Positions 21,601 to 28,034 of a DNA stretch of 33,491 bases are shown here, in pieces. Position numbers and translations under genes: made by a program. Each line of letters starts with the position of its first letter. The stretch's first letter is position 1. Under the pieces are notes generated by a model. It saw only the letters and a program-made list of their open reading frames with translations. It was not told the DNA's origin and made no database searches. Source of the stretch: a virus; IMG/VR virus record IMGVR_UViG_3300020205_001780, positions 1-33,491 of that record, one strand, 5' to 3'.

Positions 21601-24600
21601 AAGATCAACAGATACTTTAGATTTTAGACCAAAAGTTCCTGTATTTTCTGGAAGTAGTTCATCACCATTTGATTTTTCTTCAAGAAATTCTACAACTGAA
21701 CCAAATTTAATTCTTTCACCAAATGAAAGTTCTTTGATTGGTTATGATTACTATTTACCAAGAATTGATAAATTATACCTTGATAAATTTGGAACTTTTA
21801 TACTTGAAAGGGGGATATCCTCAAGAGATCCTAAAGCACCAAATAAGAATGATGCTGTAATGGAAATTGCAACCATCAAGTTGCCTCCATATCTTTATAG
21901 TCCATCTGATGCTATCATTTCATTAGTGGATAATAAAAGATATACGATGAGAGATATTGGTTTAATTGAGGATAGAGTTCAAAATCTAGAAAGAGTTACT
22001 TCATTATCATTACTTGAAATTAATACACAAACTCTTCAAATTCAAGATTCCGAAGGTAGAAATAGATTTAAGAGTGGATTTTTTGTTGATGACTTTAAAA
22101 ATTATGCATTAATCAACAAACAATTATCAAATATTAGGGTCAATACCGCAGCAAATGAACTAACACCAATAACTAGTAGAAATTCACTAAAATCCCAAAT
22201 TGCTCCAGAAACAGCAGTTACTGATGAAGATTTGGATTTATCCGAGAATTTTAAATTATTAGATCCAAATATTCAAAAAACTGGAAATGCTGTAACTTTA
22301 AAATATGAATCTATTGGGTGGATTGAACAAGCATTTGCTACAAGAGTTGAAAACGTAAACCCATTTAATGTTATTGTTTATAGTGGAGATCTTAAATTAA
22401 GTCCAGAAATTGATACTTGGGTAAGAACAATTCAACTTCCAGATAAAAATATCGGCATAACACTTAATTCCACAAGAACACTTGAAAAAAATCTGGTAAG
22501 CAATGCTTTTGTTACACTAACTCCTATTCAAACTACAAGTAATAGTACAGTCAATCTTCCTGATATATTTGGTCATGGAAATTGGACCGAATCCAGCAGT
22601 TCCATATCAGAATCTTCATCAACTAGCACCAGTACCACATCTAATACAACACAAAGTATAGATTATGATACGACGAGTAATACTGACACTACTATCAGGA
22701 ATGTTTTAGTATCGTCATCCGATGAAACATTTATGAGATCCAGGAATACACAATTCTCTGCATCAAATCTTAAACCGGGAACACAATTCTACCAATTCCT
22801 TGATGGAAATAGTGGTGTTGATTTTATTCCAAAATTGGTTGAAATAGCAAATGATACCACATTAGCAAATTATGGTGCTTCTGGGGCATTTACAGTTGGT
22901 GAAACTGTGATTGGATCATCCAATGGAAATAATTTAATTTCATTTAGAGTTTCATCCCCAAATCATAAGTATGGACGATTCAATTCACCATCGACAACAT
23001 ATACAACGAATCCATATGTTAAGAGTGAATCCATACCATCCGCATATAGTCAATCATCAAAAATTCTGAATATTGATACAATTTCACTATCAGAAGAAGC
23101 TCAGGGAAAATATTCTGGATATTTAGTTAAAGGTATGAGACTGGTTGGGCAGACTAGTGGTGCAGTTGCCTATGTAAAAGACCTGAGACTAATCTCTGAT
23201 AATTATGGAGATTTGATTGGAGCATTCTATTTAAAAGATCCAAATGCAAATCCAACTCCAACTGTTAGGATTAATACGGGAACTAAGACATTTAAATTGA
23301 CATCAAGTTCAACAAATGATTTAGGTCTTCCTGGTAGTAATTCAATTTCATCTGCAGAAACAAATTATAATTCAGATGGAACTCTTGAGCAGTGGGAGAA
23401 TACTGTCACTGCAACTACAAGTAATTTAACAACACAAACAGTAACTAACTTAACAACAAATACAACACAATCAGTTACAACAATAAACACCCATACAACA
23501 ACAACAATTCAAAGATTTGTTGACCCACTTGCACAATCATTCGTTGTTGGTGGAAATGTAGAAGCACCTTCGCCAAATTCTACAAATGATGATGTAAATG
23601 GAGCATTCTTGACTGCCGTTGATTTATTCTTTGCAAGTAAGGATGGTGGTAACGCCCCAGTAAAAGTTGAAATAAGAACTGTTGAACTAAGTACACCTAC
23701 AAGAATTGTTATTGGAAATCCAGTTACATTAAGACCAGATCAAGTTAATGTATCCAGTAATGGGGAAACTGCAACTAATGTTACTTTTGATGAACCAATT
23801 TATTTGCCACCAGGAAGAGAGTATGCTGTTGTAATTATTTCGGAAAATAGTGATCAATATGAACTATGGACTGCTGTTATGGGTGAAAAGACAGTAAATA
23901 CCCAATCACTTCCAGATGCTGATAGTGTTACTTATTCCAAACAGTTCTCTATGGGTAGTTTGTTTAAGTCACAGAATGGATCTATATGGACTGCAAACCA
24001 GGAGCAAGATCTTAAGTTTAAACTTTATAAAGCGCAATTTACATCATCTACAGGAACTGCTTTCTTCTACAATCCAACACTGGATGAAAGTAATGGGTAT
24101 GTTCAAAGATTAGGAAATAATCCATTAACAACTCTACCAAAAACACTTACTGTTGGAATTACTACAACAACATCTGCCTCATTGATTGCAGATTTATCTA
24201 AAGGTAGAAAAGTTGTTGATGGGACAAAAAATAACGTTTATGGATATATTGTTGGAACAGGAAGTTCTATATCATCAGTAGGAGTTACTACTGGCGGAAG
24301 TAATTATGTCACCGATACTTCTGTAAATACTTACAATATTATTGGAAGTGGTTCTGGACTTGTATTGAATATCACAGCAACCAATGGCATAATTACCGGA
24401 ATATCCAGTATAATAAATCGAGGAAATGGATATGCTATTGGGGACGTGGTTGGAATAGTAACTTCTTCTGTGTCATCTAACACAGGAAAGGATGCAAGAA
24501 TTACTGTTGAAGCAATTGGCAGTAGTCTTGATACATTATACCTATCAAATGTTCAGGGAGAATCCTTTACTGTTGGCGCTGGAGTAAGTTATTATAATAA

Positions 24601-26008
24601 TAGTGGCACATTAGTATCTCTTGCAAGTACTTTTATTAGAAGTTCTTCAAATTCTGGAAATCAATATTCTGGGAACTTTATTAGAGTTGATCATTTTGAT
24701 CATGCAATGTACGGAAACACCAATAAACTTACCATCAGAGATGTTCAATCTAGCATACCACCAACTATTCTTTCTGCAACAGTAATCTCACAAGAAGTAT
24801 CAACAATCAGTATTGGGGATACTTCAAATTTTGGAACCTTTGAGGGAGTTGCAGTAGGTGGAGGAAATACTGGATATGTAAAAATTGAAAATGAAATTAT
24901 TGCATACACTAGCGTAGGAAATGGAATTTTAAACATTGCTTCTGGTGGAAGAGGTATTGATTCAACAATCGTAACCCCTCACGATTCTAATAGTTTAGTG
25001 TATAAGTACGAATTAAATGGAGTTTCTTTAAGAAGAATTAATAAAACTCACGATATTAGTGATGTAAATATTGGATTGGATAGGTATTATATTGAAATTG
25101 ATAGATCTTTAAATGGAACTAATAGAAGTACAGATGCAACGATGCCACAGTTGTCATTTACTTCAGAGGCAAATCTAGGAGGTTCTAAAGTACTTGCCAC
25201 TCAAAATATTCAATATAGTTCAATAGTACCTCATTATGATATCATTACTCCAGGTTCTTCTACTTCTGCCACATCAATAATTAGAACCACTTCCGGAACT
25301 AGTGTTGGTGGAAATGAAACATCATTCTTAGATAATGGATTTGAACCAATTCAACTAAATGCATTAAATCAATTAAGATCAGTAAGACTTGTATGCTCTA
25401 AGGAAAATGAAACTGAGTATCTTGACAATCTCCCTAGAAATAAATCATTTACTACCGGAATAACACTCAATACTTCAGATAGTAACTTATCTCCAATAAT
25501 TTATCTCAATACTGCTTTTACTGAATTTATTTCTAGTCGCTTAAATAATCCTATTTCAGATTATGCATCAGATGGTAGAGTTAATTCAGTATTAAATGAT
25601 CCACATGCTGCAGTATATGTCTCAAATACTGTAAACTTGGCACAACCAGCTACTACACTAAAAGTTATTTTATCAGCATATCGTCATTCTTCTGCCGATT
25701 TTAGAGTTCTTTATAGTTTAATTAGACCAGATTCTAGTGAAATTGATCAGTCATTTGAATTATTCCCAGGATACGATAATTTGGCATATACAACTGCTGA
25801 CGGATATAAAGTTTTAGATAAATCAAAGAATAGTGGATTACCTGACACTTTTGTATCACCAAGTCTTGATAACCAATTTTTAGAGTATCAATTTACTGCA
25901 GATAATCTAAGTTTATTTACTGGATATACCATCAAAATTGTAATGTCTGGAACTAATCAGGCATATCCCCCAAGAATTAAAGAACTTAGAACACTTGCGG
26001 TAAGATGA
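18644..26008 (+). CDS. Giant DUF4815 virion protein, gp9/gp10 position (2454 residues)
   Basis: The N-terminus (residues about 5-62: N-I-S-P-Y-Y-D-D-F, K-V-L-F-N-P-G-R-P-V-Q-A-R-E-L-T, L-Q-S-I-L-Q-N-Q-I) is the DUF4815 signature; V-K-I-S-P-G-K-A-Y-V-R-G-Y-D-V follows near 350 and a helical D-R-V-Q-N-L-E-R near 1110. Two Ser/Thr/Asn-rich linkers (about 1316-1345 and 1586-1624) flank a central segment. After the second comes a jelly-roll-like block starting D-P-L-A-Q-S-F (about 1627) with E-P-I-Y-L-P-P-G-R-E-Y-A-V-V. One 'E-I-I-A-Y...GRG...PHD' module (2053-2133) and 'GxGY' units resemble those in gp7. The end (F-T-G-Y-T-I-K-I-V-M-S-G-T-N) is typical of cyanophage homologues. Its place after gp8 is where T4 has gp9-gp12, so a peripheral baseplate or fibre-attachment role is inferred; I withhold a T4 name. 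Confidence 0.85.
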   Translation: MAQKTDLNISPYYDDFDSEKNFYKVLFNPGRPVQARELTTLQSILQNQIESFGSNIFKEGSVVIPGNIAYDGQFYSVKLNPTNFGVDISIYINNFIGKKITGQSSGTTATIQYVAFPDNNNVEYLTIYVKYLDSDNNFQFNPFVDGESLIAEENITYGNTTINAGTSFASLISLNATSIGSAASIADGIYFIRGYFVNVSKQTIILDNYTNTPSYRIGLKIDELIINAKDDPSLYDNAKGFTNYAAPGADRFEINLTLTKKLLSDTNDTDFVELLRVENGKIKKIETKTQYNIIRDYLAERTYDESGDYAVSQFNPSLHNSLNDRLGNNGLFFDTETTEQSNTPSDDLMCVKISPGKAYVRGYDVEKVSTTIIDVEKPRDTQSVDNANIPFEMGNILRVNNVLGAPAQRYAVQLYNQFAGAGTQIGAARVYNFSLTDAAYSGAVTNWDLYLYDIQTYTTVGLNTSVSNSELPATSFVKGKSSGASGYAVSAGGGSATISLSQTSGTFSVGEQLIINGIDFSRTIRTVTSYSTEDIKSVYQTGVSGYPPTFTADCLLERFRLPNGVVEVNISGTTVKSAGKVFTGVKVGSIIRYQTGSNDETFNRVTEVSPSGTSLTIAAITPSISGIYSGAVTDGNYPVTIGAPIIRNQGAGYLYAQLPDSNISSVNLSDSVLTITKQITGETTDGSGVLTFNLSAITGITSAFFAPFDEERYSVHYSGGGIAAITSDQFSLSGNTVSISGLSAGQTGVTVNTTLIKNGIQSKIKEYNRSKTLSVSLSKYSQSGSGISSSIGDGLTYNQYYGLRVQDEEISLNYPDVVKVISVYESFDSSAPTLDQVQFTSSANVSTNAIIGEDILGNSSKAVARIVSKPSTNVLGIVYLNSERLFAGETVVFKDSNIITEIESITPGKYKDITNSYTLDKAQKDQYYDYSRIVRNKGEAEPAKQLLVVFDYYSVPSNDTGDVFTVLSYNQDRFATDIPTIGPRSVRSTDTLDFRPKVPVFSGSSSSPFDFSSRNSTTEPNLILSPNESSLIGYDYYLPRIDKLYLDKFGTFILERGISSRDPKAPNKNDAVMEIATIKLPPYLYSPSDAIISLVDNKRYTMRDIGLIEDRVQNLERVTSLSLLEINTQTLQIQDSEGRNRFKSGFFVDDFKNYALINKQLSNIRVNTAANELTPITSRNSLKSQIAPETAVTDEDLDLSENFKLLDPNIQKTGNAVTLKYESIGWIEQAFATRVENVNPFNVIVYSGDLKLSPEIDTWVRTIQLPDKNIGITLNSTRTLEKNLVSNAFVTLTPIQTTSNSTVNLPDIFGHGNWTESSSSISESSSTSTSTTSNTTQSIDYDTTSNTDTTIRNVLVSSSDETFMRSRNTQFSASNLKPGTQFYQFLDGNSGVDFIPKLVEIANDTTLANYGASGAFTVGETVIGSSNGNNLISFRVSSPNHKYGRFNSPSTTYTTNPYVKSESIPSAYSQSSKILNIDTISLSEEAQGKYSGYLVKGMRLVGQTSGAVAYVKDLRLISDNYGDLIGAFYLKDPNANPTPTVRINTGTKTFKLTSSSTNDLGLPGSNSISSAETNYNSDGTLEQWENTVTATTSNLTTQTVTNLTTNTTQSVTTINTHTTTTIQRFVDPLAQSFVVGGNVEAPSPNSTNDDVNGAFLTAVDLFFASKDGGNAPVKVEIRTVELSTPTRIVIGNPVTLRPDQVNVSSNGETATNVTFDEPIYLPPGREYAVVIISENSDQYELWTAVMGEKTVNTQSLPDADSVTYSKQFSMGSLFKSQNGSIWTANQEQDLKFKLYKAQFTSSTGTAFFYNPTLDESNGYVQRLGNNPLTTLPKTLTVGITTTTSASLIADLSKGRKVVDGTKNNVYGYIVGTGSSISSVGVTTGGSNYVTDTSVNTYNIIGSGSGLVLNITATNGIITGISSIINRGNGYAIGDVVGIVTSSVSSNTGKDARITVEAIGSSLDTLYLSNVQGESFTVGAGVSYYNNSGTLVSLASTFIRSSSNSGNQYSGNFIRVDHFDHAMYGNTNKLTIRDVQSSIPPTILSATVISQEVSTISIGDTSNFGTFEGVAVGGGNTGYVKIENEIIAYTSVGNGILNIASGGRGIDSTIVTPHDSNSLVYKYELNGVSLRRINKTHDISDVNIGLDRYYIEIDRSLNGTNRSTDATMPQLSFTSEANLGGSKVLATQNIQYSSIVPHYDIITPGSSTSATSIIRTTSGTSVGGNETSFLDNGFEPIQLNALNQLRSVRLVCSKENETEYLDNLPRNKSFTTGITLNTSDSNLSPIIYLNTAFTEFISSRLNNPISDYASDGRVNSVLNDPHAAVYVSNTVNLAQPATTLKVILSAYRHSSADFRVLYSLIRPDSSEIDQSFELFPGYDNLAYTTADGYKVLDKSKNSGLPDTFVSPSLDNQFLEYQFTADNLSLFTGYTIKIVMSGTNQAYPPRIKELRTLAVR

Positions 26009-26205
26009 TAAGAGTAGAAGGACACCAAAATCTTTATAGAGATGAAAGGTCGGGGGCAATTGTAAATTGTGACTCTGCTGCATATAATCAATATTTGAGT
26101 TCATTATTGATTAGAGATTCTCAAAAAAGAGAATTAAATGAAATGAGGAAAGATATTGATGAAATTAAATCCCTTCTTAAGGAGTTGTTAAATGGATCCA
26201 AATAG
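26005..26205 (+). CDS. Small coiled-coil protein of the baseplate operon
   Basis: A 66-residue protein, MIRVEGHQNLYRDERSGAIV at the start, then a short N-x-Y-L segment and a long charged helix (residues about 36-63, R-D-S-Q-K-R-E-L-N-E-M-R-K-D-I-D-E-I) with leucine/isoleucine heptad spacing, predicted to be a coiled coil. The ATG overlaps the stop of the DUF4815 gene (ATGA), so translation is coupled. The N-terminal pattern 'G-H-x-x-L-x-R-D-x-x-S-G-A-I-V-N' is one I associate with small conserved myovirus ORFs found among structural genes. Function is unknown; its location suggests a small baseplate component or assembly factor. Confidence 0.75.
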   Translation: MIRVEGHQNLYRDERSGAIVNCDSAAYNQYLSSLLIRDSQKRELNEMRKDIDEIKSLLKELLNGSK

Positions 26206-26362
26206 TATTGATTTGGAAAGTATTGACAAATTATTTGAATATGAAAAACATTCGAGAGTAATAGACCAATTAAATCAAGATGAATTGAAAGATTTTGCAA
26301 AATTATATTGCAAATTATACCTTAAACAGCAAGAGGTAGTGGCATCTTTAGGTTCTTTGTAG
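26192..26362 (+). CDS. 56-residue helical hypothetical protein
   Basis: The ORF starts MDPNSIDLESIDKLFEYEKH and continues as a mainly helical, acidic-to-neutral protein with D-E-L-K-D-F-A-K-L-Y-C-K-L-Y-L-K-Q-Q-E and a single cysteine. It overlaps the preceding coiled-coil gene by 14 bases in a different frame, and AAGGAG at 26179-26184 lies seven bases before its ATG, a good ribosome binding site; start and overlap together indicate a real coupled gene. It ends two bases before the late octamer at 26364. No family is recognised; pairing with the neighbouring coiled-coil protein is possible but inferred. Confidence 0.7.
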   Translation: MDPNSIDLESIDKLFEYEKHSRVIDQLNQDELKDFAKLYCKLYLKQQEVVASLGSL

Positions 26363-26363
26363 A

Positions 26364-26371
26364 TATAAATA
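26364..26371 (+). promoter_or_regulatory. Late promoter TATAAATA for the neck operon
   Basis: An exact TATAAATA lies two bases after the stop of the 56-residue ORF and 25 bases before the next ATG at 26397. It probably drives the whole coupled run from 26397 through gp16. Confidence 0.75.
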
Positions 26372-26396
26372 GAAAGTAGATCTCCAAAATGGTTAA

Positions 26397-26741
26397 ATGG
26401 CAGCAGTATATGTCACTAATATAGTCATAAATTCTGGTGCAGATTTTATACAATCATTTTCTTTGGAAGGTGCTGAATCTGGATCTCCATTTGATTTGAC
26501 GGGACATGGTGTCAATGCTCAATTTAGAAAATGGTCTGGTAGTTCAACTTCTGTAAGTTTTGCTACTACCATAACCAACCCACCAACTTTGGGTGAAATA
26601 TATTTGTCATTGTCAGCAGAAGATACATTATCTCTAAAAGAAGGTAGATATGTATATGATATATTAATTACGGATAACGATGGAATTAAAACAAGAGTAA
26701 TTGAAGGTATGGTTCTTGTAAGGGAAGGAGTTACTCGATAA
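26397..26741 (+). CDS. Small beta-sandwich virion protein
   Basis: A 114-residue protein. The pattern F-x-L-E-G-A-E-S-G-S-P-F-D-L-T-G-x-G-V-N-A-Q-F-R-K, then L-S-L-S-A-E-D-T-L-S-L-K-E-G-R-Y-V-Y-D-I-L-I-T-D and I-E-G-M-V-L-V matches the small beta-sandwich domains (LtfC/p132/Gp6-like, also called baseplate upper-protein type) that many phages place next to fibre or neck genes. They are thought to be virion adaptors. An exact late promoter precedes it. A competing ATG eight bases upstream, in another frame, yields only 11 codons. Its stop overlaps the start of the next gene (TAATG). The role in this phage is inferred. Confidence 0.75.
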   Translation: MAAVYVTNIVINSGADFIQSFSLEGAESGSPFDLTGHGVNAQFRKWSGSSTSVSFATTITNPPTLGEIYLSLSAEDTLSLKEGRYVYDILITDNDGIKTRVIEGMVLVREGVTR

Positions 26742-27190
26742 TGTCAAATATAAGAGTAAGAGTTGGGCAACAAAATTCAGTAAAAGTAATTTCAACGGTT
26801 TCTGGAACCCCCTTCACTCAAAATGCCGTAAATGTAATTGGTGGAATTGCTTCAGTTACTCAACTGAATGTTTCTGGTCTATCCACATTTGTTGGTGTAG
26901 CAACTTTTGCCAATGATGTTTATATTGGCGGCGATCTTTATATACGAGATGATTTAAAAATTGATGAATTTACTGCCAGAAATGCTAATATAACTGGAAT
27001 TGCAACTGTTTCGGGTGCTTTTTATTATGGGTTATATAGCACTGGAGGAGTTGCTTATTTTGACTCCACTGGTCGTATGGTTTCTACTGGTTCAACTAGT
27101 TCTGCAATTAATTATACCAACTATATACTTACGACAAATAATGCCGGAATTACTACCTGGTCAAGTACCATAGACGGAGGAGAATACTAA
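26741..27190 (+). CDS. Fibre-like virion protein with beta-repeat stem
   Basis: A 149-residue protein starting MSNIRVRVGQQNSVKVIS. The middle part (L-N-V-S-G-L-S-T-F-V-G-V-A-T-F, then D-V-Y-I-G-G-D-L-Y-I-R-D-D-L and N-I-T-G-I-A-T-V-S-G) has the short 'x-V-x-G-x-S-T-F' strands seen in cyanophage fibre and structural proteins, which form trimeric beta-helical stems. There is no enzymatic motif. Both ends overlap neighbours by one base (TAATG), so it is produced stoichiometrically with gp13 and the beta-sandwich protein. In T4 the wac fibritin gene lies directly upstream of gp13; this protein is in the equivalent place and could be a neck-fibre analogue, though no sequence similarity to fibritin is visible. 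Confidence 0.7.
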   Translation: MSNIRVRVGQQNSVKVISTVSGTPFTQNAVNVIGGIASVTQLNVSGLSTFVGVATFANDVYIGGDLYIRDDLKIDEFTARNANITGIATVSGAFYYGLYSTGGVAYFDSTGRMVSTGSTSSAINYTNYILTTNNAGITTWSSTIDGGEY

Positions 27191-28032
27191 TGGCAAAACC
27201 AGCAAGTAGGCAACAACTTATAGACTACTGCCTAAGGCGTCTAGGTGCTCCTGTATTGGAGATTAACGTTGATGATGACCAGATAGATGATTTAGTTGAT
27301 GATGCCCTCCAGTACTTCCAAGAGAGGCACTTTGATGGTGTTGAAAGAATGTACCTCAAGTACAAAATTACTCAAGCAGATCTTGACAGGGGTAGAGGTA
27401 GAAATACTAATGGTGTTGGTGTAACTACGACTACAGCAACATCAAATGTTACTGGTATTGGAACTGTGTCATATAATTTTTATGAAACTTCAAATTATAT
27501 TCAAGTACCGGATTCTGTTATAGGTATTGAAAAAATCTTTAAATTTGATACTAGTTCTATTTCTGGTGGAATGTTTAGTATTAAATATCAGTTGTTTTTA
27601 AATGACTTATATTATTTTAACTCAGTTGAACTTTTACAATATGCTATGGTCAAATCATATCTCGAAGATATTGATTTTCTATTAACTACTGATAAACAGG
27701 TTAGATTCAATAAAAGACAAAATAGATTATATTTGGATATTGATTGGGCATCACAAGCGAAAGACCAATACATTGTTATCGATTGTTATAGGATATTAGA
27801 TCCCAACACATTTACCAATGTTTATAATGATAGTTTTATCAAAAAATATCTTACGGCATTAATTAAAAAGCAATGGGGACAGAATTTAATTAAATTTAGG
27901 GGAGTTAAACTTCCTGGTGGAATTGAATTAAATGGTAGGGAACTATATGACGATGCTGAAAGGGAATTAGAAGATATTAAACAAAGAATGGTACTTGAGT
28001 ATGAACTTCCACCTTATGATTGCATTGGTTAA
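27190..28032 (+). CDS. gp13: Neck protein gp13 (head completion)
   Basis: A 280-residue protein, near T4 gp13 (309). The N-terminus K-P-A-S-R-Q-Q-L-I-D-Y-C-L-R-R-L-G-A-P-V-L-E-I-N, the D-D-Q-I-D-D-L-V-D-D-A-L-Q-Y-F block, Y-I-Q-V-P-D-S-V-I-G-I-E-K-I-F and the C-terminal G-Q-N-L-I-K-F, G-x-x-L-P-G-G-I-x-L-N-G are signatures of the family. gp13 and gp14 form the neck ring that closes the DNA-filled head and accepts the tail. A short Gly/Thr-rich loop (residues about 73-98) replaces what is a compact turn in T4. The start shares one base with the upstream stop, and gp14 begins two bases downstream. Confidence 0.93.
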   Translation: MAKPASRQQLIDYCLRRLGAPVLEINVDDDQIDDLVDDALQYFQERHFDGVERMYLKYKITQADLDRGRGRNTNGVGVTTTTATSNVTGIGTVSYNFYETSNYIQVPDSVIGIEKIFKFDTSSISGGMFSIKYQLFLNDLYYFNSVELLQYAMVKSYLEDIDFLLTTDKQVRFNKRQNRLYLDIDWASQAKDQYIVIDCYRILDPNTFTNVYNDSFIKKYLTALIKKQWGQNLIKFRGVKLPGGIELNGRELYDDAERELEDIKQRMVLEYELPPYDCIG

Positions 28033-28034
28033 TT

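Noticed and set aside
26389-26396. ATG eight bases before the beta-sandwich gene
   Set aside because: It opens a frame of only 11 codons; the ATG at 26397 gives the recognisable protein.
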